Shown here piece after piece: positions 1 through 7,925 of a DNA stretch of 57,606 nucleotides. The DNA is from Nitrospira sp. CG24C (GTDB lineage: Bacteria; Nitrospirota; Nitrospiria; Nitrospirales; Nitrospiraceae). Every line of letters starts with the position of its first letter. Positions within the stretch are counted from its first letter, which is position 1. Below the pieces are notes generated by a model. It had not been told where the DNA came from and made no database searches. It was given only the letters and a program-made list of their open reading frames with translations. Made by a program: the position numbers and the translations under genes. The stretch lies in contig NEWR02000009.1 of NCBI GenBank assembly GCA_002869885.2, positions 23,464 to 81,069 on the forward strand, given 5' to 3'.

Positions 1-1
1 G

Positions 2-1321
2 CCCAAGGGAGCGCGTCGCATGAGCGCGAACCCTCACGCGAACGGTGGCCTGCTTCTCAGAGATCTGTGTCTGCCTGATTTCCGCGACTATGCCGTCAAG
101 GTCACAAAGCCAGGCGCCATGGATGTCGAGTCCACCCGCCTCATGGGGACATTCTTGCGGGATACGATGAAGCTGAACATGGAGAGCCGGAATTTCCGCC
201 TCTTCAGCCCGGACGAGAACAACTCAAATCGCTGGCAAGATGTGCTGGAGGTGACCAACCGCGCCTGGATGGCGGATCGCTATCCCTACGACGACCACCT
301 GGCGCCGGACGGACGGGTCATGGAGATGCTCAGCGAGCACCAGTGCCAGGGTTGGCTGGAAGGGTATCTCTTGACCGGCCGGCACGGGTTCTTCTCCTGC
401 TACGAGGCGTTCATTCACATCATCGACTCGATGTTCAACCAACATGCCAAGTGGCTAAAGGTCTGTGGCCACATCCCTTGGAGGCGACCGATTGCCTCGC
501 TGAATTATCTCTTGTCCTCCCACGTCTGGCGGCAGGATCATAATGGATTCAGCCATCAAGATCCTGGCTTCATCGACCACGTCGTGAATAAGAAAGCTGA
601 GGTGATCCGGGTCTATCTTCCGCCCGATGCCAATACGCTCTTATCCGTCACCGACCACTGTCTGCGCAGCCGCAACCACGTGAATGTCATCGTGGCGGGC
701 AAACAACCGGCCCCGCAGTGGCTCAACATGGACGATGCGCTCAAACACTGCGCCGCAGGCATCGGCATCTGGGAATGGGCGAGCAACGACAGAAACAGCG
801 AACCGGATGTCGTGATGGCCTGCTGTGGCGACGTCCCCACGCTGGAAACGCTGGCGGCCGTGTCGTTGCTGCGCGCCTATCTGCCCGACGTCAAAGTACG
901 CGTGGTCAACGTCGTAGATCTCATGAAGCTGCAACCGACCAATGAGCATCCGAACGGATTGGCCGATAAGGACTTCGATGCCCTGTTTACGACGGACAAG
1001 CCGGTCATCTTCGCCTTTCACGGCTACCCCTGGTTGATCCACCGCCTGACCTACCGGCGGACCAACCACAAGAACCTGCATGTGCGAGGATACAAGGAAG
1101 AAGGAACGACCTCGACCCCGTTCGATATGGTGGTGATGAACGATCTCGATCGTTTTCATCTGGTCGCTGACGTCATCGACCGGATACCCCTGCACGGTTC
1201 CCACGCGGACTATGCCAAACAGGCCCTCCGCGACAAACGCTTCGAGCACAAACAGTACATCGCCAAATATGGCGAAGACATGCCGGAGATCCGCAACTGG
1301 CGATGGAGCGGGACAGGGTGA
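2..1321 (+). CDS. xfp: Phosphoketolase, C-terminal part (5' end outside window)
   Basis: Phosphoketolase cleaves xylulose-5-phosphate and/or fructose-6-phosphate with phosphate to give acetyl phosphate, using thiamine diphosphate in the cytoplasm. The reading frame is open to the left edge and begins mid-protein with the family's PKGARR...NPHANGG segment. It continues through the C-terminal half ([16 protein letters not shown], the [18 protein letters not shown] loop, [10 protein letters not shown]) to the family's usual end near NWRWSG. About 440 residues are visible of a protein that is normally about 790. The ATG at 20 is internal, not a start. The TGA is followed at once by a long imperfect palindrome. 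The family assignment is firm; substrate preference (Xpk or Xfp) cannot be read here. Confidence 0.95.
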   Translation, partial: PKGARRMSANPHANGGLLLRDLCLPDFRDYAVKVTKPGAMDVESTRLMGTFLRDTMKLNMESRNFRLFSPDENNSNRWQDVLEVTNRAWMADRYPYDDHLAPDGRVMEMLSEHQCQGWLEGYLLTGRHGFFSCYEAFIHIIDSMFNQHAKWLKVCGHIPWRRPIASLNYLLSSHVWRQDHNGFSHQDPGFIDHVVNKKAEVIRVYLPPDANTLLSVTDHCLRSRNHVNVIVAGKQPAPQWLNMDDALKHCAAGIGIWEWASNDRNSEPDVVMACCGDVPTLETLAAVSLLRAYLPDVKVRVVNVVDLMKLQPTNEHPNGLADKDFDALFTTDKPVIFAFHGYPWLIHRLTYRRTNHKNLHVRGYKEEGTTSTPFDMVVMNDLDRFHLVADVIDRIPLHGSHADYAKQALRDKRFEHKQYIAKYGEDMPEIRNWRWSGTG

Positions 1322-1322
1322 G

Positions 1323-1449
1323 TGCTGATCTGGTTCATCTGGTCTGTCTGGTTGATCTGGTTTGTCTGGTTTTTGTTGAACAAAACTAACCGGATAAACC
1401 AAATCAATCAGATAAACAAAACAAACCAGATCAACCAGACAGACCAGAC
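1323..1449. repeat. Long imperfect palindrome built from TCTGGTTTG-like words (element 1)
   Basis: The left arm (about 1325-1378) is a chain of TCTGGTTYR/TCTGGTCTG words. The right arm (about 1381-1448) is the complementary chain of AACCAGA/AACCAAA words, and a short TTTTTGTTG loop separates them. It starts two bases after the phosphoketolase stop. Read as protein it gives WFIWSVWLIWFVWF, an artefact that extends the next reading frame upstream. Seven related elements occur in the window. A long hairpin in the transcript, possibly a terminator, is inferred. Confidence 0.85.
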
Positions 1450-1474
1450 AACGGTCTTTTCGGATGAAAGGCCT

Positions 1475-1999
1475 ATGATGGCATCAGCCAAAGCCGACCC
1501 CAACTCAACGTACGAGCACCTCCTCACCCTCTGGACATCCGGAGTGCGGGACTATCACACGATGCTGACCAACTATCTCACGGCCAATTCGATTTTTGTC
1601 GCAGTAATCGGGCTGATCGTGTCGCGGGAATCGCCGGCTTTGTCCTTCACCGTGCTGATCGTGCTCCTTTGTGTCTTCGGGATTCTCCTCTGTCTCCAAA
1701 TGGCGATCGTCCTTGGAAGGCTATCAGGTCAGAACGCGCTGTGGGAATGGCGATTGAGGGGAATCGAGCTAGATCCTGAGTGGCACGACGAGAAGCTGCT
1801 GACAAATCTTCACCGGCTCCACGAGATCCAGCAGCCGATCGAGGATCGGCGGAATGAGCCACCGGTGTTTGAACCGAACTGGGCTTTCCGCCAGCACCGT
1901 CAATGGTGGGCCCATCGCGCCATCAGTTTTCCGTGGTTTTTCGGGAGCGTGTATACGTTGCTTCTTCTGTGGAGCGTGACAAAGCTCCTGAATGTCTGA
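1475..1999 (+). CDS. Hypothetical membrane protein
   Basis: I do not recognise the family with confidence. The protein (174 residues from ATG 1475) has hydrophobic segments at about residues 36-50 and 55-80 and again near the C-terminus (FPWFFGSVYTLLLLW). Between them lies a charged, cytosol-like region rich in E, H and R, so two or three transmembrane helices are likely. The open frame continues upstream to 1322 but only through the palindromic repeat. I therefore place the start at 1475 (or 1478), preceded by GAAAGG. Its end overlaps the longest form of the P-type ATPase frame by 8 bases, so the two may be cotranscribed. Confidence 0.7.
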   Translation: MMASAKADPNSTYEHLLTLWTSGVRDYHTMLTNYLTANSIFVAVIGLIVSRESPALSFTVLIVLLCVFGILLCLQMAIVLGRLSGQNALWEWRLRGIELDPEWHDEKLLTNLHRLHEIQQPIEDRRNEPPVFEPNWAFRQHRQWWAHRAISFPWFFGSVYTLLLLWSVTKLLNV

Positions 2000-2996
2000 G
2001 CTGCCCGAGAGGATTTTTCTTACGATGTCTCATACGTCGAGTTTTTGGAGCAGCCCATCGGCTGAGGCCCTGAAGCAACTCGACTCAGGCCCCAAAGGAC
2101 TCTCCGGCGATGAGGCGCGACGGCGACATCTGCGCGATGCGCATCTTCTCTTGAAACCGAAGAGCCGGCTGTCTACCTACGAACTGCTATTTCGGCAATT
2201 CACCAGCCCGATCATCCTCATCCTCCTGGCAGCCGCGGGGCTGGCCTTCTTTCTGGCTGATCCGACCGACACGGCGATCATTCTTTTAATCGTGCTTGCC
2301 AGCGGCCTGCTCGGGTTCTGGCAGGAACGGAGCGCGAACCAAGCAGTGGCCAGCCTGCTCGCGATCGTGCAAGTCAAAGCGGATGTGTTGCGCGATGGAA
2401 GCCAGGCTTCTGTGCCGGTCGATGAGGTCGTGCCGGGCGATGTCGTCCTGCTCAGAGCGGGCGATACAGTCCCCGGCGATTGTCTGCTGCTTGAATCGAA
2501 AGACCTGTTCGTGGACGAAGCGACGCTCACGGGAGAAACCTATCCGGTCGAGAAGATCTGCGGCGTCCTGCCGATCGACAGTCCCCTGGCTCGACGGACA
2601 AATAGTCTCTTTCTCGGAACCCATGTTGTCAGTGGAAACAGTACGGCGCTGGTGGTGCACATTGGGTCGGACACGGAATTTGGGAAGGTCTCTGGCCGAT
2701 TGCAACTCAGGCCGCCCGAGACGGAGTTCGAGCGAGGCATTAGGCAATTCGGCTATCTGCTCTTGGAAGTAACCGTCGTGTTGGTCGTCGCCATTTTTGC
2801 GGTCAACGTGTATCTGGCCAGACCCGTGCTCGAAGCCTTTCTGTTCTCTCTCGCTCTCGCGGTCGGCCTCACTCCGCAGCTGCTACCGGCCATTATCAGC
2901 ATCAATTTGGCCCATGGGGCCAAACGTATGGCCCAGCAGAAAGTGATTGTGAAGCGGTTGGCTTCGATCGAAAACTTCGGGAGCATGACCGTATAG
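1992..2996 (+). CDS. mgtA: Mg2+-type (P3B) P-type ATPase, N-terminal fragment, frameshifted
   Basis: P-type ATPases of this branch move Mg2+ or related cations across the inner membrane using ATP. Present here are the N-terminal region (SPSAEALKQL...LS..EARRR), two membrane helices (ILILLAAAGLAFFLA), the actuator domain with TGET, and the next helix pair with VGLTPQLLPAI. Reading then hits TAG at 2994, exactly where a second, diverged copy of 2603-2993 begins. The second copy is displaced by 391 bases (3n+1), so translation leaves frame just before the phosphorylation site. ATG 2025, after GAGGA, is an equally plausible start. The rest of the protein is in the next feature. Confidence 0.8.
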   Translation: MSELPERIFLTMSHTSSFWSSPSAEALKQLDSGPKGLSGDEARRRHLRDAHLLLKPKSRLSTYELLFRQFTSPIILILLAAAGLAFFLADPTDTAIILLIVLASGLLGFWQERSANQAVASLLAIVQVKADVLRDGSQASVPVDEVVPGDVVLLRAGDTVPGDCLLLESKDLFVDEATLTGETYPVEKICGVLPIDSPLARRTNSLFLGTHVVSGNSTALVVHIGSDTEFGKVSGRLQLRPPETEFERGIRQFGYLLLEVTVVLVVAIFAVNVYLARPVLEAFLFSLALAVGLTPQLLPAIISINLAHGAKRMAQQKVIVKRLASIENFGSMTV

Positions 2997-3384
2997 TCTC
3001 TTTCTCGGGACCCATGTCGTCAGCGGAAACAGTACGGCGCTTGTGGTGCACATTGGGTCGGACACGGAGTTCGGCAAGGTCTCAGGTCGGCTGCACCTCA
3101 GGCCGCCGGAGACGGAGTTCGAGCGAGGCATCCGGCAATTCGGTTATCTGCTCTTGGAAGTGACCGTCGTGTTGGTCGTCGCCATCTTCGCGGTCAACGT
3201 GTATCTGGCCAGGCCCGTACTCGAAGCCTTCTTATTCTCCCTCGCACTCGCGGTCGGCCTCACCCCGCAGTTGCTGCCGGCCATCATCAGCATCAATTTG
3301 GCCCATGGGGCCAAGCGCATGGCCCAGCAGAAAGTGATTGTGAAGCGTTTGGCCTCGATCGAAAATTTCGGGAGCATGACTGTC
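2603..3384 (+). repeat. Tandem partial duplication inside the P-type ATPase gene (2 x 391 bp)
   Basis: Copy 1 (2603-2993) and copy 2 (2994-3384) align base for base. By eye they differ at about 36 positions (9%). Only one difference changes the protein (GRLQLRPP versus GRLHLRPP). The unit runs from NSLFLGTHVVSG to IENFGSMTV, just before CSDKTGT. Unit length is 3n+1, so the second copy is out of frame with the first. The join joins copy 1's GACCGT to copy 2's ATAGTCTC without obvious microhomology. Confidence 0.95.
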
Positions 3385-4935
3385 TTCTGCTCGGACAAGA
3401 CAGGGACATTGACTGAAGGACTTGTCCGCCTGAAGGCTGCCTGCGATATCACGGGGAATCCGAGTGAACGGGTGCTCTTGCACGGCGCGCTCAATGCGAG
3501 TTTCGAAACCGGGTTTCATAATCCGATCGACGAAGCCATCCGTACTGCTCGCTCGTTCGATCTCTCCCCCTATCGGAAATTGGATGAAGAGCCCTACGAC
3601 TTCGTCCGCAAACGATTGTCCGTGTTAGTCGCGACGCCGACCGCCCATCTCATGGTCACCAAGGGGGCCCTGGCGAATGTGCTGACCGTCTGCTCAACCG
3701 CCGAGACTGCGGACGGCACGTTGGTTGGGCTGGTTACCGTGCGAGATGCAATCCAATCGCAGATGGCGCAGTGGGCCGGCCAGGGATGGCGGGTGCTCGG
3801 GCTCGCCTCTCGCGAGATGGGCGCACGAGAGGGCATCACCAAAGACGATGAGACGGATATGACGTTCTTGGGATTTCTGGTTTTCGAAGATCCCATCAAG
3901 GCCGACGTCGTTGAGACGATTGGCCGCCTCAAGAGCCTGGGTGTCACTTTGAAGATCGTGACCGGCGACAATCGTCTCGTCGCGGCTCATGTCGGACAGG
4001 CGATAGGCTTGTCGAATGGAAATCTGTTGACCGGCGAGGATTTGCGGCAGATGAGCGACGAAGCGCTGGTGTCGCGCGTGAATGACGTCCATGTGTTTGC
4101 CGAGGTCGAACCGAATCAGAAGGAGCGGATCATCCTGGCCTTGAAAAAGGCAGGCCACGTCGTAGGCTATGGGGGCGACGGCATCAACGATGCCTCGGCA
4201 TTGCACGCGGCGGATGTCGGCGTGTCCGTCGAGAGTGCGGTGGATGTGGCCAAAGAAGCGGCGGATATCGTGTTGCTGGAAAAAGATCTTGGCATCCTGG
4301 TCGACGGCGTGCAGGAAGGGCGGAGGACGTTCGCCAACACGTTGAAGTATGTCTTTATGGCGACCAGCGCGAACTTCGGCAATATGTTCAGCATGGCGGG
4401 GGCATCGCTCTTTCTGTCTTTTCTGCCTCTGCTGCCCAAGCAAATATTATTGACCAATCTCCTGACCGACATTCCGGAAATGACCATTGCCGGTGATCGC
4501 GTGGATGAAGAGCTGATCGATCGGCCCAGGCGGTGGAACATCGCCTTCATTCGAAAATTCATGCTCACGTTCGGTCTCGTGAGTTCCATCTTCGATTATC
4601 TAACTTTCGCGGTGCTGCTCTTTGTCTTTCACGCCGGTGTCGAGGAATTCAGAACCGGGTGGTTTGTGGAGTCGGTGATCTCCGCTTCGATCATCGTCCT
4701 GGTCGTAAGGACTCGTCGGCCGTTCATTCGCAGCAGACCGAGCCGTGGCCTGCTGGTTGCCACGCTCGCGGTCGTAGGACTGACGCTGCTGTTGCCCTAT
4801 ACGCCGTTGCGCGGGCCGCTGGGGTTCGTGCCGTTGCCGCCGCTGTTCCTGGCGGCATTGCTCTGCATCGTCGTCGGATATGTCGCCGCGGCTGAAGTAG
4901 CGAAGAAAGTCTTTTACCGGTATGTCCTCTATTGA
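3043..4935 (+). CDS. mgtA: Mg2+-type (P3B) P-type ATPase, C-terminal fragment with catalytic core
   Basis: This frame repeats the end of the actuator region and helices 3-4. It then carries the phosphorylation loop (CSDKTGTLTEG), the nucleotide-binding domain, the TGDN and GDGINDASAL hinge motifs, and the C-terminal membrane domain ending ...EVAKKVFYRYVLY. The nominal start is a GTG inside copy 2 of the duplication; the frame is open from 2989. Dropping one copy of the repeat would rejoin this fragment with 1992-2996 into one uninterrupted ATPase of normal size (about 840 residues). Either the gene is broken or the duplication is an assembly fault. The MgtA-type assignment rests on the QQKVIVKRLASIENFG...DKTGT stretch. 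Confidence 0.85.
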   Translation: MVHIGSDTEFGKVSGRLHLRPPETEFERGIRQFGYLLLEVTVVLVVAIFAVNVYLARPVLEAFLFSLALAVGLTPQLLPAIISINLAHGAKRMAQQKVIVKRLASIENFGSMTVFCSDKTGTLTEGLVRLKAACDITGNPSERVLLHGALNASFETGFHNPIDEAIRTARSFDLSPYRKLDEEPYDFVRKRLSVLVATPTAHLMVTKGALANVLTVCSTAETADGTLVGLVTVRDAIQSQMAQWAGQGWRVLGLASREMGAREGITKDDETDMTFLGFLVFEDPIKADVVETIGRLKSLGVTLKIVTGDNRLVAAHVGQAIGLSNGNLLTGEDLRQMSDEALVSRVNDVHVFAEVEPNQKERIILALKKAGHVVGYGGDGINDASALHAADVGVSVESAVDVAKEAADIVLLEKDLGILVDGVQEGRRTFANTLKYVFMATSANFGNMFSMAGASLFLSFLPLLPKQILLTNLLTDIPEMTIAGDRVDEELIDRPRRWNIAFIRKFMLTFGLVSSIFDYLTFAVLLFVFHAGVEEFRTGWFVESVISASIIVLVVRTRRPFIRSRPSRGLLVATLAVVGLTLLLPYTPLRGPLGFVPLPPLFLAALLCIVVGYVAAAEVAKKVFYRYVLY

Positions 4936-4956
4936 AGCGGGATCGCTAACCGAATC

Positions 4957-5313
4957 TCATTCGATGGTGATAAGGTTTTTGACCCGCTCATATGCGGCGT
5001 CCGGCAGAATGTGGTTCTCTAACAGATCTGTCTTTGCATGATAGGGCCGGCCCTCGATGATCTGTTGGGCCACCGGTGCGCTCACGCCAGGCAACGTAAC
5101 GAGCTGCTCGATCGACGCTCTATTCAGGTCGATGGCCGTTATAGAATCGCTCGGTCTCCAGAGCGGTCGCTCCAGCCGTTCCAAGGGAATATCCTGTGGG
5201 CGCTGGAGCTGTGGGTCGATCTGCGGTCTGCTCCCGTCGGCAGCACGCGCCACTGGGGATAGGCATGCAAGACCCAGTATTAGGACGAATGTATGTGTGT
5301 ACAGTGTGCGCAC
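4957..5313 (-). CDS. Exported helix-hairpin-helix (ComEA-like) protein
   Basis: A likely signal peptide (THTFVLILGLACLSPVARA) is followed by a proline/arginine-rich linker. A C-terminal ComEA-like HhH domain follows: DLNRASIEQLVTLPGVSAPVAQ, then IIEGRPY and a second helical part ending LITIE. ComEA domains bind DNA during uptake, but many short HhH lipoproteins and periplasmic proteins have no proven role. The frame is open up to 5664, yet that stretch is the reverse complement of the antitoxin gene. I use GTG 5313, just before the signal peptide; ATG 5361 is possible. It is transcribed away from the toxin-antitoxin pair and convergent with the ATPase gene. Confidence 0.7.
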   Translation of the reverse strand: MRTLYTHTFVLILGLACLSPVARAADGSRPQIDPQLQRPQDIPLERLERPLWRPSDSITAIDLNRASIEQLVTLPGVSAPVAQQIIEGRPYHAKTDLLENHILPDAAYERVKNLITIE

Positions 5314-5326
5314 AGTTTGATATAGT
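5298..5326 (+). promoter_or_regulatory. Promoter and likely autorepression operator of the tacAT pair
   Basis: TGTACA and TATAGT lie 17 bases apart, upstream of a strong AAGGAGGT site at about 5339. The spacer contains the perfect 10-base palindrome TGTGCGCACA (5305-5314), a natural place for the ribbon-helix-helix antitoxin to bind. This is read from sequence only. The palindrome also covers the presumed GTG start of the divergent HhH gene. Confidence 0.45.
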
Positions 5327-5352
5327 GACTGCCTATACAAGGAGGTCGTCAC

Positions 5353-5646
5353 ATGAAGCATTCGGGAACCCAAGCTGTCGGGGGGCGTGGGAAGACCATC
5401 AACCTCCGCGCCAGTCATAAACAGAAAGCCTTGATCGACCGGGCGGCGGAAGCGCTCGGTAGAAGCCGGTCTGATTTCATGCTCGACATCGCATGCCGGG
5501 AAGCGGAAACCGTGCTGCTGGATCGGCGATACTTTGCGCTCCCTCGGGATATATTTCAACGGTTTACCGCTCTGCTCGACTGCCCACCCACGCGTAACCC
5601 GAAGCTTCAACGTTTCCTTCGGACCAAGGCCGTGTGGGACAAATGA
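5353..5646 (+). CDS. tacA: DUF1778 (TacA-type) antitoxin
   Basis: 97 residues. The N-terminal half fits a ribbon-helix-helix DNA-binding domain of the DUF1778 family (TINLRASHKQKALIDRAAE, then LGRSRSDFMLD). The C-terminal tail (RYFALPRDIFQRFTALLD) is the usual toxin-neutralising extension. It has a strong AAGGAGGT ribosome-binding site. Its TGA overlaps the ATG of the acetyltransferase toxin, the standard arrangement for translational coupling. Antitoxin and toxin together would repress their own promoter through the palindrome at 5305-5314 (inferred). Confidence 0.9.
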   Translation: MKHSGTQAVGGRGKTINLRASHKQKALIDRAAEALGRSRSDFMLDIACREAETVLLDRRYFALPRDIFQRFTALLDCPPTRNPKLQRFLRTKAVWDK

Positions 5647-6161
5647 GTGCGGACCTTGATGCAATCAGTCCGCCAGGAAAATTGTCCGCTGCACATAACC
5701 TCTCGGACTTTGATTCCGGAGAGCCGGTACTGGATGACTGGTTGCGCCGGCGTGCCCTTCACAACGAAGCGAGCGGAGCCTCGCGCACATATGTTGTCTG
5801 TATAGGCAAGACTGTTGTTGGGTACTACACGCTTGCTGTCGGCGCAGTTGCGCATGCGGAAGCGCCTGGACGGGTGAGGCGTAATATGCCTGACCCGTTG
5901 CCAGTCATGGTGATCGGAAGACTTGCGGTCGATAAGAGCCTCCAGCGACGAAGCATCGGCAAAGGATTACTGCGTGACGCGGTGTTGCGCACAGTACAGG
6001 CTTCGGAGATTGCCGGTATCCGGGCGATTCTTGTCCATGCGATCTCAGAGCCAGCCAAGCGATTCTATGAGGGATGCGGTTTTATAGCCTCACCCATCGA
6101 CCCGCTGACGGTCGTGCTTACGGTTGCTGAGGCGAAAAAAATCTTGACGGAAACACACTGA
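5643..6161 (+). CDS. tacT: GNAT acetyltransferase toxin (TacT-type)
   Basis: TacT toxins acetylate the amino group of aminoacyl-tRNA and stop translation; that is known for the family, not shown here. The 172-residue protein has the GNAT fold signature: FDSGEPVLDDWLRRRA at the N-terminus as in TacT/AtaT relatives, the acetyl-CoA-binding segment RLAVDKSLQRRSIGKGLL, and the C-terminal motif RFYEGCGF. ATG 5643 overlaps the antitoxin stop as ATGA, so I prefer it over the in-frame GTG at 5634. Together with tacA it forms an addiction or phage-defence type module. Confidence 0.9.
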   Translation: MSADLDAISPPGKLSAAHNLSDFDSGEPVLDDWLRRRALHNEASGASRTYVVCIGKTVVGYYTLAVGAVAHAEAPGRVRRNMPDPLPVMVIGRLAVDKSLQRRSIGKGLLRDAVLRTVQASEIAGIRAILVHAISEPAKRFYEGCGFIASPIDPLTVVLTVAEAKKILTETH

Positions 6162-6464
6162 GACTCGTGTAACAACCTGCTACCGCCGGTGAATTTCATT
6201 CCAGACGCGGAAAATAGAATTTCCGGTTTTATCTATCGATTGACGAGTGACCGTTGACATTCTCGTTTCTGTGGCGTCTTGCGACAGTGACCAGATTCTC
6301 GTCGGGGTATTTTTCGCCACTGCGGATCGCGTCGTCAGACGCAGGCACCCTTCACAGGCTAACTCACTGGTAGATATCAGTATTCCGGCGGTCGATCTAG
6401 TGTTTGTGATGGCACAGCACTCGCAATGTTCCTGGCAGGCTCCTAGGAAAAGGAAGAGTGGAGT
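6162..6464. other. Intergenic region, no convincing gene
   Basis: No convincing gene is seen here. An open frame from 6247 has no recognisable domain, no ribosome-binding site, and runs into the cytochrome gene out of frame. The only notable item is the sigma-54-like site at 6410-6425. Confidence 0.5.
6410..6425 (+). promoter_or_regulatory. Sigma-54-like promoter upstream of the cytochrome trio
   Basis: TGGCACAGCACTCGCA has GG and GC at the exact -24/-12 spacing and matches the TGGCAC-N5-TTGCA consensus except at the TTGC position (TCGC). Transcription would start near 6436, about 29 bases before the first cytochrome start codon. Confidence 0.45.
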
Positions 6465-6851
6465 ATGCGTTTCGCCGGAATCGTGCTCAGTCTTTTGATG
6501 GGGATCATCTCGTTTGGATGTTCCAGTGGCTTCGGACTCAAGGATCTCTCTCCCTGGGCATCATTGGGTGATCCGGTCAACGGGCGGGAAATCTATGTGA
6601 ACCACTGCATTCATTGTCATGGGGCCGATGGGAAAGGGTCGCCGGGGATTGAGCTCGTTCCGCCCCCGGCGGATCTTAGTTCGGATGCCGTTCAGAGTCG
6701 ACTCGCCCACACGTTATTTCGTCGTATTCATGGGGGCAAACCGAACACCGCAATGGCAGCCTGGAAAGGTGCACTGTCCGATGATGATGATATCTGGAAT
6801 GTCCTGGACTATGTGCGAACGCTGAGGGACGCAAAATCCTCGCAGCCGTGA
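6465..6851 (+). CDS. Monoheme cytochrome c lipoprotein
   Basis: A 128-residue exported protein with a lipoprotein signal peptide (IISFGC, Cys19), so probably anchored to a membrane on the periplasmic side. One CxxCH heme site (CIHCH, residues 48-52) and a late Met (NTAMAAW, Met97) that fits the sixth heme ligand make it a class I cytochrome c. It shares the C-terminal pattern IWNVLDYVRTL with the next gene and with the cytochrome at 43541. A short GAT repeat gives SDDDDIW where relatives have TDDEIW. It heads a co-directional group of three cytochromes. The electron donor and acceptor cannot be read. Confidence 0.9.
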   Translation: MRFAGIVLSLLMGIISFGCSSGFGLKDLSPWASLGDPVNGREIYVNHCIHCHGADGKGSPGIELVPPPADLSSDAVQSRLAHTLFRRIHGGKPNTAMAAWKGALSDDDDIWNVLDYVRTLRDAKSSQP

Positions 6852-6916
6852 GGGTGCCTCAATCTACTTGGAGTTGTCTCGCGGTACCTCTCTGTGCGGA
6901 CTAAGGAGGCAACGAA

Positions 6917-7297
6917 ATGAAAGCTGTATTGGTCGGAGTTGCGCTGCTGGCGTTTGCCGGAGGCGCAAGTTTGAAAGAATTGAACGTGTCTCAGCCGGAG
7001 CGTGATGTGCTGAGCGGCAGAGTCATCTATTCGACGATCTGCATCCGTTGTCATGGGGTCGAGGGTAAGGGGGATGGGCAGATGAAGTTCACTCCTCCGG
7101 TCGCTGACCTCACCTCCATGGCAGTTCAAGGGAAGCTGGATGCGAGGTTATTTAAGAGTGTGCATGACGGCAAGCAGAATACCGCGATGGGAGCCTGGAG
7201 GGAAGCACTCACAGACGATGAGATTTGGGATGTGCTTGCCTATGTTCGAACGCTGGCTCCAGAAAGAGCCGGTGGCATGGGCAGCGGGCTTCGATGA
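6917..7297 (+). CDS. Monoheme cytochrome c
   Basis: 126 residues: signal sequence, CIRCH heme site (42-46), Met91 in NTAMGAW as probable axial ligand, and the C-terminal IWDVLAYVRTL helix. It is a paralogue of the preceding gene but has no lipobox, so it is likely soluble or anchored by an uncleaved signal. The start ATG follows CTAAGGAGG. Its stop overlaps the next start as ATGA, so the two are translationally coupled and probably work together. Confidence 0.9.
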   Translation: MKAVLVGVALLAFAGGASLKELNVSQPERDVLSGRVIYSTICIRCHGVEGKGDGQMKFTPPVADLTSMAVQGKLDARLFKSVHDGKQNTAMGAWREALTDDEIWDVLAYVRTLAPERAGGMGSGLR

Positions 7298-7767
7298 GAT
7301 CGCTGCTCTGCCGGATAGCGTTGGGGCTGTGGATCGTGACGATTGGGGCTGCTGGCTGGTTTTTTGTGCAGGGGTGGACGACGCAGGGCACAGATGGACG
7401 GATGCAAATCGTGCTGGCACCGGCAGAGCGAGACTTGATCCTGGGCGAGATGCGGATGCTTTTGAAGGCGGTTCATGGCGTGGTCACAGGCCTGGCCGGC
7501 CAGGATCAGGAGGCAACTCGAGCGCAGATTGAACAGGCAGCCCGTTCGGCTGGAATGGGTATGGCGGAAGACGTGAACCCGGCGCTGATGGCGAAGCTGC
7601 CGCTGCCGTTCAAGCAAATGGGCATGTCGATCCATCACGATATGGACGCGCTGGCGGATGCGATCGTCCAGAAAAAGACGCCACAACAGATTCTTCAGCG
7701 CCTCTCAAGCATGACTGCCCGTTGCACGGCGTGCCATGACATGTATCGATTCTCGGCAGAGCGTTAA
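7294..7767 (+). CDS. Class II (c'/c556-like) monoheme cytochrome
   Basis: 157 residues with an N-terminal membrane or signal helix (LGLWIVTIGAAGWFFV). A helical region follows, with the single CxxCH (CTACH, 144-148) close to the C-terminus. That is the layout of four-helix-bundle class II cytochromes. Methionines near residues 53-55 (GEMRML) could supply the sixth ligand, as in c556. The start at 7294 overlaps the previous stop; the longer upstream frame is only overlap with the preceding gene. A second protein of this layout occurs at 23852. Role unknown; c' proteins can bind NO. Confidence 0.85.
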   Translation: MRSLLCRIALGLWIVTIGAAGWFFVQGWTTQGTDGRMQIVLAPAERDLILGEMRMLLKAVHGVVTGLAGQDQEATRAQIEQAARSAGMGMAEDVNPALMAKLPLPFKQMGMSIHHDMDALADAIVQKKTPQQILQRLSSMTARCTACHDMYRFSAER

Positions 7768-7820
7768 AGGTGAAACGAGCAAAGTGACCAACAATGAATC
7801 ATTCCCGACGCTAGTTTTTA

Positions 7821-7862
7821 TCCTGTTACGTTTAACGTCTCACGTTTCACGCTTTACGTCTT
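7821..7862. repeat. Reiterated TTTAACG/TTTCACG words
   Basis: Between the c'-like cytochrome and the cyclase lies CGTTTAACGTCTCACG followed by TTTCACGCTTTACGTC, a chain of near-identical 7-9 base words. The same words recur at about 38737-38768 inside the RND adaptor reading frame, and a fragment lies at 16356-16373. Confidence 0.6.
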
Positions 7863-7925
7863 CTGCCGAGGCAGGGGCGAGACATATGGCATCAAGGCTT
7901 GCGCATCGTGCGAGTGAAAGTCCAT

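Noticed and set aside
1322..1474. In-frame N-terminal extension WFIWSVWLIWFVWF of the small membrane protein
   Set aside because: It is the translation of palindromic element 1; the protein-like sequence begins at 1475.
5314..5664. Long N-terminal extension of the minus-strand HhH gene
   Set aside because: It is the reverse complement of the tacA gene and has no protein-like pattern; the signal peptide marks the real start.
6247..6498. Possible 83-residue plus-strand protein
   Set aside because: No ribosome-binding site or domain; it runs into the cytochrome gene in another frame and covers its likely promoter.
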